A stretch of DNA of 64,000 bases from an uncultured Methanomethylovorans sp. (GCF_963678545.1 NZ_OY782870.1:1736001-1800000); one strand, 5' to 3'. Counted from the stretch's first letter, positions 9,661-18,794 are shown. Notes: a model not told the origin generated them from the letters alone. Made by a program: numbers and translations.

Positions 9661-10422
9661 TTAACTGATGCCATACAGTGCTGCTCCCAGTGCTCCTGTG
9701 ATTTGCGGTTCAGGAGGCACATAAAGTGATATCCCTAGCTCTTTTTCCAGAGCTGCTTTAATGGCGGCATTTTTTGCCACACCTCCCACGAAGGCTACAT
9801 TTTGTTTTAACTCCAATTGTCGGGCCATGACAGCAACTCTCCTGGCAATACTTTCAATGAGTCCAGCTGCGATATCTTCTTTTGCAAATCCTCTTGCACG
9901 GAGGGATATAACTTCGGACTCTGCAAAAACAGTACACATACTTGTTATACCTGCAGGCGTTTTTGAAGCGAGCGCCAGATCCCCCAGCTCTTCTATTGGT
10001 ACTTCAAGAGCCCTTGCCGTGTACTCTAAGAATTTGCCTGTGCCAGCTGCACATTTATCATTCATTAAAAAATCAGTTACTTTGCCGCCATTTACCGAAA
10101 TTACTTTGCTGTCCTGGCCACCTATATCAATTATCCCGTTAACATTCGGGCACAGGTGATATACGCCCGTGGCATGGGCAGTAATCTCACTTATAGCTTT
10201 GTCTGCAAACTTTATGCTATTCCTGCCATATCCTGTTGAATATACATGCTTAACATCTTTTTTGTCGATTCCCGCATGTGTGAGTACGTCTTCATATGCG
10301 ATTTCTGCCGCTGACATAAAATCGAATCCTGTAGACCTTATAGTGTGGGTGATGTTCTTGTCGCCGTTGACCAGGACTGCCTTCGTTGTGGCTGAACCCG
10401 CATCTATTCCAACTGAGATCAT
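9661..10422 (-). CDS. ATP-dependent activase of a 2-hydroxyacyl-CoA dehydratase / double-cubane protein (BadF/HgdC family)
   Basis: The 253-residue protein is an ASKHA-fold ATPase that fires one electron at very low potential into its partner at the cost of ATP. It shows GIDAGSATTKAVL (phosphate loop), a GGQDSKVI block, and the [4Fe-4S] ligands in NDKCAAGTGKFLE and SMCTVFAES; FVGGVAKN and GALGAALYG follow near the end. The ATG overlaps the stop of the upstream dehydratase-like gene (ATGA), which shows coupling in one operon. The family serves (R)-2-hydroxyacyl-CoA dehydratases, benzoyl-CoA reductases and the double-cubane-cluster proteins. Confidence 0.9.
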   Translation of the reverse strand: MISVGIDAGSATTKAVLVNGDKNITHTIRSTGFDFMSAAEIAYEDVLTHAGIDKKDVKHVYSTGYGRNSIKFADKAISEITAHATGVYHLCPNVNGIIDIGGQDSKVISVNGGKVTDFLMNDKCAAGTGKFLEYTARALEVPIEELGDLALASKTPAGITSMCTVFAESEVISLRARGFAKEDIAAGLIESIARRVAVMARQLELKQNVAFVGGVAKNAAIKAALEKELGISLYVPPEPQITGALGAALYGIS

Positions 10423-11564
10423 GAAAGCATCTCCATAAATGCATCCACACGAAGCCCAATCTGCTCGACATCCGAGTTACTGTAATCCATCTCGATAAAA
10501 AGCATAGGTACCCCGGCCTTCTTCAGAGCCTGATGTACCTTATGTTTCTCTATATTGTATCCGTGGCAGAACTGAAGGGTGTAGTATACAATCCCATCGA
10601 CTTTAAAATCTCTCGCAAGTTCTAAAATGTTATCTATACGTCTGTCGTTCGGACTCATACAGGAGCAGGGTATTTTTATATAGCGTTCAGCCAGCGCCAG
10701 CATCGGATCCTTGTTTTCGTCGACCAGGTCCCAGAACGATCTTGTGCCAGTACAGCTTTCCTCAGCAACGATAACACCGCCTCTGTTCTCTATAATTTCT
10801 GGAACTTTTGTGTTTCCGCTCGACATCGGACAACCAGAGATCATTATCCTGGGCTTATGTGCCCCATCAGGCTTAATCCTCTCTACTTCGTCGATTAGTA
10901 GATGAAGGGACTTTTTCAATTCGTCCGTCGATAGGAAATACTGCTTTTGAAGGATCTTCAGCACATCGACGCCGCTTATGGGTGAAGGGTCTTTTTTTCG
11001 CAGTTCATAGAGTCGGTGAAACAGTTGTCTCGTCTCGTTCGAGGATTGTATTTCCTCTTTTAATTGTTCAACAGTGATCTTATTGCCCGTCAGCTGTTCC
11101 ATGACACGTTTGAATTTATTAAGTTCTCCCAAAAAATAGTGTAGGGCTTCAGGGCTATCTGGCCTTTGTGGGAGGTCGATCACATAGGTTGGGACATAAT
11201 CTCCCAATAATTCATACATCTTTTTCTTACTATCACAGGTATTCTCGGCGATTATCAGATCTACCATACCGAAGTAAGAGCACGATTTTATGCCCAAACA
11301 ACCGTCATTAACAATTGAGCCAAAGGAAGATTTGACAAGTGGGCAGATGTTCCTTGGTAAATATTGCTCCGCTATGGATATAGTGTCATTCTTGCCTCCG
11401 CAGAGTATTATACGGTCAGCGCCTGCCGCAAAGACAATCTCGTCAGGCACGAAAAGACAAAAAGTGCCGACTAATTTCTTTCCCGCTTTTCTTTCATCTG
11501 CTATCTGGCAGATCCGTATATTATATGAGTTTTTAAGTTGGTCAAGACTTTCGAAATGTTGCAT
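10419..11564 (-). CDS. Double-cubane-cluster protein (HgdB/YjiM-like 2-hydroxyacyl-CoA dehydratase subunit family)
   Basis: This 381-residue protein belongs to the HgdB/FldB family. Cysteines stand in GTFCLF, NDGCLGIKSCSYFG, AENTCDSKKK, SGCPMSSG, EESCTGTRSFW, IPCSCMSPNDRR and LQFCHGYN, the pattern expected for cluster binding. There is one dehydratase-type gene, not the usual A/B pair, next to one activase. That is the arrangement of the double-cubane-cluster proteins such as E. coli YjiM and the Carboxydothermus DCCP, which reduces acetylene with an [Fe8S9] cluster. The physiological substrate of that group is unknown, and here too. A TAGGTAG-like site precedes the ATG. Confidence 0.85.
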   Translation of the reverse strand: MQHFESLDQLKNSYNIRICQIADERKAGKKLVGTFCLFVPDEIVFAAGADRIILCGGKNDTISIAEQYLPRNICPLVKSSFGSIVNDGCLGIKSCSYFGMVDLIIAENTCDSKKKMYELLGDYVPTYVIDLPQRPDSPEALHYFLGELNKFKRVMEQLTGNKITVEQLKEEIQSSNETRQLFHRLYELRKKDPSPISGVDVLKILQKQYFLSTDELKKSLHLLIDEVERIKPDGAHKPRIMISGCPMSSGNTKVPEIIENRGGVIVAEESCTGTRSFWDLVDENKDPMLALAERYIKIPCSCMSPNDRRIDNILELARDFKVDGIVYYTLQFCHGYNIEKHKVHQALKKAGVPMLFIEMDYSNSDVEQIGLRVDAFMEMLS

Positions 11565-11574
11565 TTTCTACCTA

Positions 11575-12155
11575 CAAATACTGGACTTTTATATATTAAA
11601 TTGTTTACTATCTTTGTTTTTTTGTATTATAGCCACAGCTGATAGGCCATGTGAAGTCGTCATACATAGAACTTCAAGGGAAAAGGTGGATTTCCAGTGG
11701 AGTTTTTGGGCTTGGAAAATCCGGGTAAAATCGGGATGCATGCCAACTGTGGCACACAGTCCTTAATCGTGTACCTAAGGGAACGGATGAAAAAAGCTTC
11801 TGTCTCCTCGAAGCGGTGTTTTTGCGGGGTAGGTGAGGGGAAATGGATATTTTGAGATTTCATTGAAAAACAGATTACATGAAGACTGTGTAAGTAAAAG
11901 TTGGATACTGATGTTCAGAACACACAGGAGATATCAGGTTAAAAACTCCAGTAGAAAACTGGGTTAATGTATGTCCGAATATGCAAACATATAGGCCAAA
12001 TTAGAAAATATAGGCACAGCATAACACCAAAACAGTAAGTAGCATATAAAGGACAAAGGAGTTTTAAGTTATCCTATTGGACATTGTCCTTTACTTGGCG
12101 AAATTAGATGAGTTTTTTCAATATATGTTAGGTTTATAACCTCATTTAGATTATT
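11575..12155. other. Gene-poor gap with one GC-richer patch
   Basis: No convincing gene was seen. The stretch 11640-11850 is richer in G and C than its surroundings and has no long open frame with a ribosome site. It may be the trace of a lost gene or element. Confidence 0.3.
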
Positions 12156-12410
12156 TCAACCCTGAGATTTTAGGGAAATTCGGAATTCCCAATTTAATTT
12201 ATTTTTATTTACAGGTAAGAAATCACATCTGACCATCGCTTCTTTAAGCTGCTTGTTTGTGATAAAGAAACCATCGGGTGTTTGTTCAAATAAATTTTTA
12301 AGTGCATAACTAGTGTAATTTTTATTTGGTGTTTTTTGTGGGACTATATTTAACATTATCCAATTATCCAAGGCTTTTTTTTGGTTTTCGGGTAATTCGT
12401 ATTCACTCAT
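12156..12410 (-). CDS. Small hypothetical protein of mobile-element type
   Basis: The 84-residue product contains NWIMLNIVPQKTPNKNYTSYAL, LFEQTPDGFFITNKQLKEAM and LPVNKNKLNWEFRIS. I recall this pattern from small proteins scattered in phage- and plasmid-derived islands of Firmicutes and methanogens, with no known function. The ATG at 12410 is chosen over a GTG three codons upstream because AGGAGTGAG lies at the right distance. It stands alone between two gene-poor gaps. Confidence 0.55.
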   Translation of the reverse strand: MSEYELPENQKKALDNWIMLNIVPQKTPNKNYTSYALKNLFEQTPDGFFITNKQLKEAMVRCDFLPVNKNKLNWEFRISLKSQG

Positions 12411-12698
12411 TTTACTCACTCCTATCTCTATCTTCAGTGTTTGGCATTTTGTATAATTCCCATCAAAGTTTATTTTTTATATTCGATATTCTATCGTTGG
12501 CGTTTCATGCAAACTGCATTAGGTACGCTTAGACTATCAGCTTTTCCAAGTAGAGGGCGGGTATTCTTGGAGAATCTGTCGGCTTCCCGGTGAGCTCTCC
12601 GAGTTGTTTCTATAAGTCATGTCAAAGGCGATGAATTCAGAGTTTAAAGTAGAAGGTTAAACGTTATTTAACAAATTTAAGAACAAAGTGCCGTAAAG

Positions 12699-12708
12699 TA
12701 TTTATTTA
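12699..12708 (+). promoter_or_regulatory. Box A of the tetR gene
   Basis: TATTTATTTA is placed so that transcription should begin about 25 bases downstream, within the palindrome at 12731-12744. The preceding gap (12420-12700) has no gene signal. Confidence 0.5.
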
Positions 12709-12730
12709 GAACTCTATATTACAGCATAAA

Positions 12731-12744
12731 TGACTAATTAGTCA
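12731..12744 (+). promoter_or_regulatory. Palindromic operator TGACTAATTAGTCA (probable TetR autoregulatory site)
   Basis: The 14-base sequence is a perfect palindrome. It covers the expected transcription start of the tetR gene, 16 bases before its ATG. Near-identical palindromes occur at 18815 and 25840, in the same position relative to their TATA boxes. This defines a candidate regulon of the neighbouring regulator. Confidence 0.65.
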
Positions 12745-12760
12745 ATCATAGAGATAATTC

Positions 12761-13336
12761 ATGAAAGAACATGTTGAAGACAAAAAAACAGCTCTTATGA
12801 TAACGGCTCTGAAACTCTTTACTGAAAGAGGTTTCCACGGTACATCCACTGCCCAGATATCAAAAGAAGCAGGTGTAGCCACAGGTACTCTATTCAATTA
12901 CTTTCCTACAAAAGAAGATCTCATCAATAGTCTGTATTTTGAGGTAAAAGGAGAATTAAGCCGCAGCATGGGGAAAGAAATCCAGGCACAGAGTACCTTC
13001 CAGGATAAATTAAGGAAAATGTGGTATAATTTGATCGAATGGGGATTAGACAATCAGAACGATTTTCTTTTTGTCGGACAGTTCTGTTCCTCTCCTTACA
13101 TAACGAACTATACGCGTGAAGAAGTAATGAAAGAGTATGTCTTTCTTCATAATCTTGTGAAGGAAGGAATAGCAAATGGCGATATAAGAGATTATTCTGA
13201 GGAGCTGACCATTGCAATGTTCTATCAGGCTAGCAGGACGGTAGTGAACTTTATCCTTGATTCTGAACCACATGACAAAAATAAGGTTATAGAGGATGGA
13301 TTTCAGATTATCTGGGAAGGTCTGGCTAAAAAATAA
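12761..13336 (+). CDS. TetR-family transcriptional repressor
   Basis: The 191-residue protein starts with a classical TetR DNA-binding domain: ALKLFTERGFHGTSTAQISKEAGVATGTLFNYFPTKEDLI. The C-terminal ligand domain is of the unassigned TetR type and carries many aromatic residues. A palindrome at its own promoter suggests autorepression. Copies of that palindrome stand before the alcohol dehydrogenase operon (18945) and the aldo-keto reductase gene (25904), so it probably governs an aldehyde- or electrophile-responsive set of oxidoreductases. The ligand is not known. Confidence 0.88.
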   Translation: MKEHVEDKKTALMITALKLFTERGFHGTSTAQISKEAGVATGTLFNYFPTKEDLINSLYFEVKGELSRSMGKEIQAQSTFQDKLRKMWYNLIEWGLDNQNDFLFVGQFCSSPYITNYTREEVMKEYVFLHNLVKEGIANGDIRDYSEELTIAMFYQASRTVVNFILDSEPHDKNKVIEDGFQIIWEGLAKK

Positions 13337-13491
13337 TTTTTCACTCCCGGAGTTAGTAAGCAGTTAATTATATTTGATAAAGCAATATTTATTCCAAGTT
13401 TTGTCACTGCTAAGATTTGAACGCGCCTGAATGAGGCGGATGTTCATCGACTACACTAAATCTTATAAGTTGATAATTGAATATTTTATCC

Positions 13492-14361
13492 TTATTGTCC
13501 TATGTTTTTGCGAATATTTGTTTTAGCTTCCATGTATGAATTGATGGCTACATCCGTTGTTCCATCAACATCGATAGTCTCCATGTCAAAAATTTTTGCA
13601 AATTCTGAAGCATTTCTATGAAAACTATTATCTTTATAGTTTTGATTGTTTATCTTAAAAAGAAGACTATACATCGGACTGCTGAGATATTTACTGATGT
13701 TCTTAAAAGATACAGTCGATCTGTAATCTGTTTCATTCAGGCTGGAAAGCCACATCGGAGTTGCATATATGGTCCCTCTGCCGTTTCCCAGTAACATCGT
13801 TTTTGTGTAGATCTCATTTCCTCCAAGTGCTACGCTAACACAGTCATCAACAATGTTTCTTTCATTATCTCTCAGAAAATAAACAGGACAATCAAGCTTC
13901 TGCAAGTCAGCCTGTACTTTTTCAGAACTGTAACCACATTTTCCATAGAACAGAAGGATGCCATCTGATATTTTTGATATTTCTTCAGCATTCAGATATA
14001 CTTCCGACTGTAAATGATCAATATCAGAATGTAGATCTTTTCTTAGAAGATTTACAACAACCGTTAATTCTTGTTTTTGCTTTCGATTTAATGCACCACT
14101 TATTTTCTTGAAGATTGGAATATTCGAAAACATCTTCATGAAACTATCAGGTAATCTTCTATTGCTTTCTGATACGATAGGATATAACCTGTCAGATGAA
14201 AACATAAAAGGATTGAGATTTTCAGACTTGAGTTTTTGTGCAAATCTGAAACTGTTTCTGTTCTCTACTACAAACAAGTGTTTAATCTCGATGTCTTTTG
14301 AGAGAACATAAACTAATTCATCTTCGAGCATCTCGCAGGCAATTATACTTAACACTGGCAT
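13492..14361 (-). CDS. DUF1638 family protein
   Basis: The 289-residue protein shares its plan with the next gene upstream: an N-terminal MPVLSIIACEMLEDELVYVL segment, a central SDGILLFYGKCGYSSEKV block and RDNERNIVDDCVSVALGG. These are marks of DUF1638, a family of methanogens and anaerobic bacteria often found beside corrinoid methyltransferases. The Cys-rich FYGxCG and DDC motifs suggest metal or cofactor binding, but no function is proven. It has an insertion of about 30 residues near position 75 relative to its paralogue. The ribosome site is weak and the gene follows its paralogue by nine bases, so it is probably cotranscribed. Confidence 0.8.
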   Translation of the reverse strand: MPVLSIIACEMLEDELVYVLSKDIEIKHLFVVENRNSFRFAQKLKSENLNPFMFSSDRLYPIVSESNRRLPDSFMKMFSNIPIFKKISGALNRKQKQELTVVVNLLRKDLHSDIDHLQSEVYLNAEEISKISDGILLFYGKCGYSSEKVQADLQKLDCPVYFLRDNERNIVDDCVSVALGGNEIYTKTMLLGNGRGTIYATPMWLSSLNETDYRSTVSFKNISKYLSSPMYSLLFKINNQNYKDNSFHRNASEFAKIFDMETIDVDGTTDVAINSYMEAKTNIRKNIGQ

Positions 14362-14370
14362 AATTATCTT

Positions 14371-15174
14371 TTACATAGTTTTGTTCTTTATTTCATCCTT
14401 TATCGAGCCATAACATTTCTCGAAAATTTCCTGATTACCACTGACTTCGAAGGTACTGTACCCAAACAAATTGGCATACTCTTCGATCTTTGCGTCGATA
14501 TCTTTCACATATTTCAGGCCCGTATTGACTTTTGCAACCCTTGAATATCCCGCCAAGTCATTGACCATTTTTGCCATTTTGAACGCTTTTTCAGGGTCAG
14601 AATGATATTTAGCAAAGCCTAGAAGTTCTTTCCATGAACTGGCATACATAGGAGTGAAGAAAAAAGCAGGTTCTTTACTGTGGGTTTTAAGCAACTTAAG
14701 ATAATTAACTCCACCGCCAACAGTAGCTCCTATGCAGTCATCTACAATTCTTATGTCATCTCTCAATATTCTTACTATGCAACCATCTTTTTCCAGGCAG
14801 AAATCCTCCTCCACCTTGCCAAGGACATTACCACAAAGGCCGTAAAAAAGAAGTATCCCATCGGAGAATGGTATCATTTCTTCAATACATTGGTAGACCT
14901 CGGATTTCAGCTTCTTTGGTACTGCATGAAGTCCAAGTTCCCTTATATTAACTACAACAGTGAATTCGTCCTTCTCAACATTTCCAAGAACAGGTTGTAA
15001 ATTTTGAAAAGGTATACTCTCATAAGGGACGCGCTGTTCATTAAGTTTTTCTGTAAATTCAGAAATGTTTTCGTTTTCTACGATTATGATTTTATTAATA
15101 TCAGAATCATTGGTAAAAAGCCAGACAATTTCATCTTGCATTATCTTACATGAAATTATACTCATAACGGGCAT
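14371..15174 (-). CDS. DUF1638 family protein (paralogue)
   Basis: The 267-residue protein has MPVMSIISCKIMQDEIVWLF at the start, SDGILLFYGLCGNVLGKVEE in the middle and RDDIRIVDDCIGATVGGG, all typical of DUF1638. GGAGGAGAT stands seven bases before the ATG. Its promoter region holds the inverted repeat at 15255-15272, which overlaps a TTATAT box A on the minus strand, so a repressor bound there would block this two-gene operon. The nearby tetR gene at 15291 is the natural candidate. In other methanogens DUF1638 genes accompany methylamine or glycine-betaine methyltransferases; none is present here. Confidence 0.82.
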   Translation of the reverse strand: MPVMSIISCKIMQDEIVWLFTNDSDINKIIIVENENISEFTEKLNEQRVPYESIPFQNLQPVLGNVEKDEFTVVVNIRELGLHAVPKKLKSEVYQCIEEMIPFSDGILLFYGLCGNVLGKVEEDFCLEKDGCIVRILRDDIRIVDDCIGATVGGGVNYLKLLKTHSKEPAFFFTPMYASSWKELLGFAKYHSDPEKAFKMAKMVNDLAGYSRVAKVNTGLKYVKDIDAKIEEYANLFGYSTFEVSGNQEIFEKCYGSIKDEIKNKTM

Positions 15175-15254
15175 TACAAATCTCCTCCAATTTTATGTAT
15201 CCTGCTAGTTTCGATTCTTTTGAGCTAAAATTAATATGATAAATAGGACATATC

Positions 15255-15272
15255 TACCTGCATATAAGTAGG
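15255..15272 (-). promoter_or_regulatory. Operator-like inverted repeat (TACCTGCATATAAGTAGG) before the DUF1638 operon
   Basis: The 18-base site contains an inverted repeat (CTACCT / AAGTAG) and differs at only two positions from the site at 16944. On the minus strand it overlaps the TATA-like CTTATATG that should drive the DUF1638 pair. It is a plausible operator of the adjacent TetR protein (15291-15869). Confidence 0.5.
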
Positions 15273-15290
15273 TTATGGGTGGCTAAAAAA

Positions 15291-15869
15291 TCAATCCTTC
15301 CATCCAAGGCCAGATTTGATCGAGGAAATTGATCTGACAAGTGTTTTTCTACCTTTGATACTGGATAATAGTCTGGCCCCCATCAATGTTTCGACTACCT
15401 CTTCCGCATGTGCTTCGACCGGGTCTGAAAAATTGAATTCCCCCTTTTCCAGGCCGGTTCTGAGAACATTTGTGGTCCAGTCAAGTATATAATCCAGTAG
15501 CAGCAGATTTTGCTTTTTAACTTCCTCTGGAAGTTCTTCAAAATCAATGATCACTGAGCCTGGAGGGCAGATACATTTGCCTTCATCAAACTCCTCCAAT
15601 GCGCGATCTAAATAATATTGAAGCTGCTCGCGAGCAGACCCTCCTGATTTCACTATTTGGGCAATAGACGTGGCAAAGTTCTTTCTTCTCTCTTCAAGCA
15701 AGGCAGCAACCAGATCTTCTTTTTTGGGGTAGTAATGATGGATAGAAGCGTTTTTTATCCCAAGTTTCTGGGAAATATCCTTATAACTGAATCCATTATA
15801 ACCCCGGCATTGCAAAAAGTGTCTTGCGTAATGGAGTATCTGTTGATTGGTCGGGTTCATATCTGTCAT
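15291..15869 (-). CDS. TetR/AcrR-family regulator
   Basis: The 192-residue protein has a TetR DNA-binding domain (NGFSYKDISQKLGIKNASIHHYYPKKEDLVAALL) and a C-terminal domain with CICPPGSVIIDFEELPEEVKKQ, the pattern of the group that responds to electrophiles or drugs. The Cys pair CIC may be redox- or ligand-sensitive; this is inference. It is convergent with nothing and lies directly upstream of the DUF1638 operon on the same strand. The two 18-base inverted repeats at 15255 and 16944 are its likely binding sites. Confidence 0.86.
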   Translation of the reverse strand: MTDMNPTNQQILHYARHFLQCRGYNGFSYKDISQKLGIKNASIHHYYPKKEDLVAALLEERRKNFATSIAQIVKSGGSAREQLQYYLDRALEEFDEGKCICPPGSVIIDFEELPEEVKKQNLLLLDYILDWTTNVLRTGLEKGEFNFSDPVEAHAEEVVETLMGARLLSSIKGRKTLVRSISSIKSGLGWKD

Positions 15870-15990
15870 ATAGATTCACATGTTCCTTGTTTCTTATAAT
15901 TACTTGAATAATACTCATCCATATAAAAGTTAGTTCCTTGCTAGATCTAAATGAAAATCATCTCTATTTCATATAATACATTCACCAGTA

Positions 15991-16619
15991 TTAGACCCAT
16001 CCGGCGGTATCTCCTGTTTTGGCTGTCATTATCATCGCTCTTACGAGACATCCTTCTAAAAAAGCCAGACATTCAAACTCCAGAAACTTTGAGGCATTTT
16101 TATCAAACAGAATATGAACTTCACAAGGAAATTCATCGTCTCCATCATAATACACGATTTGAAGGAGGATTTTAGGTAAGGCTTTCAGAAGCCATGAATA
16201 GCCACCCGATTTCAGCTTGCCGTTAAACCCCCCACCTAATCTGCACATAGTTTCACTAAATGTTGCATAATCTTCACTGAATGTTTTACCAAGCGGATCG
16301 GTCATCCATTTTGTATTTGTGCTTAATGTTATTACTGCGCCGGTAAGATGAGAAATTGGCACATATAAAAATGCAGGTTCACCCATGCCTTTGGACAATG
16401 AATAGTAAGCCAGAACACTGAGGTTGTTGACATTAACCGGCTTACCGTCCGTCGGATTATACCACGAGAACTTATCTCATATTCCCGGCCAAGATAATTG
16501 ACAGACAGAGCACCGTCTGGCTGAAGTGACAGACCAAGCCGTTCGGCAACTTCAAAAAAATCGCATTTGCTCAGTTTGGGTCTGAGGCTTTCATAAATTT
16601 GTTCATAACCACTATTCAT
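15991..16619 (-). pseudogene. DUF3786 protein, interrupted by a frameshift
   Basis: The N-terminal part (from ATG 16619, after GGAGTATTTT) reads YEQIYESLRPKLSKCDFFEVAERLGLSL... up to about 16455. The proper continuation lies in another frame: DGKPVNVNNLSVLAYYSLSK, then GMGEPAFLYVPISHLTGA and, near the end, FLEGCLVRAMIMTA, stopping at 15991. Together they form a normal-sized DUF3786 protein of about 208 residues. DUF3786 proteins occur in strict anaerobes, often with corrinoid or Fe-S enzymes; function unknown. One indel at about 16450-16460 explains the break. It could be an assembly error. Confidence 0.7.
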
Positions 16620-16943
16620 AAAATACTCCTTTTAATGTGTACCGAAGGGGTTTTCATAGCTCTTATTTGGATGATTGGAATTTCATTTAACATTTTTTTG
16701 AGGAAATGCTAGAAGATACCGACTTTCATATAATTCACGTGACTCTGGGAAATTCCTTATCCTTTCATCAAGATGTGATACGTATTTCCAAATCAGATTA
16801 AACGATGTTATTCCACATAGATCGTACCTGATTTCTAAGGCTTTTTCTTTGATACGCAACGACAGGTTGATAGTGGTTTATTTATTGTTCCTCTAAATTA
16901 TTCGGATATTTGATTCTCAATTAGTTCTCATACAATATATGCT

Positions 16944-16961
16944 TACCTGCACATAGGTAGG
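16944..16961 (+). promoter_or_regulatory. Second copy of the operator-like repeat (TACCTGCACATAGGTAGG)
   Basis: The core TACCT-N6-AGGTA is a perfect inverted repeat. TATA-like sequences lie on both sides (ACAATATATG just left, CAATATATAA at 16971). It could control rightward transcription toward the metallo-hydrolase gene or leftward transcription of the DUF3786 gene. The rest of the 16620-17110 gap shows no gene. Confidence 0.5.
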
Positions 16962-17114
16962 CAAATGTTACAATATATAACGATTAAGGATCTTAGATGA
17001 ATGCATTGGGAAATGATCAAGATGTGCAGCTTGGAAAATACTAGGAATTAATGCTCTGAATAGTGGCCACATATCTGTACTACACATCATGGCAGTGTTG
17101 ATTTCTGTATATGG

Positions 17115-17315
17115 GTGTATGCTTTCTTTGCCAGGGAAATGGGTTACAAATTGATATTGTACTGTACCTATTCCTATTGGAACTTTGATGAATCTGCTAT
17201 GTTTTTCTTCATGGATTACCTTTGTATTATGGGAGTTTATATTTGTGTGACTTACTATGTTATCAAATTTGTTAAGAATAGGAAAAAGCAGTACCTATCA
17301 AAAAATAATCAATAA
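17115..17315 (+). CDS. Possible small membrane protein
   Basis: A GTG-started frame of 66 codons gives two hydrophobic stretches (residues about 10-20 and 30-52) followed by a lysine-rich tail (KFVKNRKKQYLSKNNQ), which fits a small membrane protein with a cytoplasmic basic end. The ribosome site is weak and the start is uncertain. It may be chance. The following 17316-17504 stretch holds no recognisable gene. Confidence 0.25.
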   Translation: MYAFFAREMGYKLILYCTYSYWNFDESAMFFFMDYLCIMGVYICVTYYVIKFVKNRKKQYLSKNNQ

Positions 17316-17504
17316 TAACAAAGAAAGCAAAAATGAATGTTGAATATAGAAACCTACTGCATGACGATTCCTCTGTGCATGAAGTGTACTCTGGATTGCC
17401 CGGCCATATTCTGGATGGTCTTGCAGTTTAGGGCAAATACATAAAAATTCGCAGAATGAGGTCTCAAAGTAGCTGTGTAAAATTGGAACTACATTGGTGG
17501 GATA

Positions 17505-18632
17505 ATGAAAAAACTTAAAAAGATGGTGCTATATATATTCTGTTTTTTGCTTTTATTAGTTGTCGGTATTACAGTGTTTATGAATGTAGACCCAGCTTTC
17601 GGTGGGAATCCAACGACAGAACAAAAAGAAACTTATCAAAAATTAAGTAATTATGTTGATGGAAAATTTATTAATGAGATTCCTACACAGGTGGGCATAA
17701 ACTTCTCAAATGCCTCTTCAACAAACGAAGATTCTGCTTCAGAGACTAAAAACCGCAATCCTACCAGTCCGATTCCTGTTTCTGCTGTTGACTGGAACCA
17801 AATAAAAAGTGAAAATGATAGTTTGACCTGGTTCGGTCACTCTGCTTTTCTGCTTAGCATTGATAATAAAAAGCTATTGATAGACCCTATGCTGAGTCCC
17901 ATTGTCTCGCCGGTTTCATTTGTGGGGATTAAAAGATATGAATATAGTGCAGATATCATGCTGCATCTTATTGATAAAATGCCACCTATTGATGCAGTTT
18001 TTATTACACATGACCATTATGACCACTTAGATTACCAATCAATTGTAAAACTAAACAGTAAAGTATCGCATTTTTTTGTTCCCCTTGGATGTAGTGCTCA
18101 TCTGATCCGATGGGGTATTCCAGAAGAAAAAATTACGGAACTCAACTGGTGGGAAGAAACGGACTATCAAGGCTTAACCGTTGCCTTGACACCAGCCAGA
18201 CATTTCTCTGGAAGAGAGCCATTTAATATCAATACTACACTATGGGGTGGATGGGTCATTCTGGGAAATAACACTCGAATATATACCAGTGGAGACGGCG
18301 GATATGGGCCCCATTTTAAGGATATCGGAGACGAATACGGACCTTTTGATGTCACCTTGATCGAAGGTGCCCAATATGACCGTAACTGGCCTGATATTCA
18401 TATGGTACCGGAACAATCTGTCCAGGCTAATCTGGATGTAAATGGTGAGACTATGATGTTGATGCATTGGGGAGCATTTACATTGGCTAATCATGCCTGG
18501 AATGAGCCTATAAAAAGAGCACTGAAAGAGGCAAATGAAAGGGAAGTGAATATAATAGCCCCGAAAATCGGTGAGACAATCTTGTTAGATTCAGACCTGC
18601 AAAAGTCTCCAACTCCATGGTGGGATATTTGA
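17505..18632 (+). CDS. Membrane-anchored metallo-beta-lactamase-fold hydrolase (UlaG/NAPE-PLD-like)
   Basis: The 375-residue protein begins with a single membrane anchor (MKKLKKMVLYIFCFLLLLVV...), then a metallo-hydrolase domain. Zinc ligands are visible in FITHDHYDHLD, in TPARHFSGR, in YTSGDGGYG and in the final MLMHWGAF. The WFGHSAFLL block and this spacing match the RomA / NAPE-PLD-like branch, whose substrates are lipids or sugar lactones. No substrate can be assigned. GGTGGGATA precedes the ATG. It stands alone between the 16944 inverted repeat and the alcohol dehydrogenase operon. Confidence 0.86.
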   Translation: MKKLKKMVLYIFCFLLLLVVGITVFMNVDPAFGGNPTTEQKETYQKLSNYVDGKFINEIPTQVGINFSNASSTNEDSASETKNRNPTSPIPVSAVDWNQIKSENDSLTWFGHSAFLLSIDNKKLLIDPMLSPIVSPVSFVGIKRYEYSADIMLHLIDKMPPIDAVFITHDHYDHLDYQSIVKLNSKVSHFFVPLGCSAHLIRWGIPEEKITELNWWEETDYQGLTVALTPARHFSGREPFNINTTLWGGWVILGNNTRIYTSGDGGYGPHFKDIGDEYGPFDVTLIEGAQYDRNWPDIHMVPEQSVQANLDVNGETMMLMHWGAFTLANHAWNEPIKRALKEANEREVNIIAPKIGETILLDSDLQKSPTPWWDI

Positions 18633-18786
18633 CATGGGAAACGCACATTAATTCGGCTGCATCGTTGAGTAGACAGCAGTAAAGCGCTTTATTTCACTCG
18701 GGGAAAAATAGAGTGAAGTAATTATACAAAAATTAGAGGAACTTGGATACGCTATTTAGTTTTTCTAATTCTCTTAAATGTTAAGC

Positions 18787-18794
18787 TTTATATA
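18787..18794 (+). promoter_or_regulatory. Distal box A before the alcohol dehydrogenase operon
   Basis: TTTATATA lies 21 bases before the palindrome at 18815, so the start site would fall inside that palindrome. A second TATA candidate, ATATATAA at about 18904, stands closer to the gene with the half-matching site at 18872 before it. Confidence 0.5.

Noticed and set aside
10711..11766. Plus-strand frames opposite the dehydratase gene
   Set aside because: They are shadows of the conserved cysteine-rich gene on the minus strand.
11660..11863. Possible gene in the GC-richer patch downstream of position 11575
   Set aside because: No ribosome site and no similarity recognised; a structured RNA was considered, but no stable long stem was seen.
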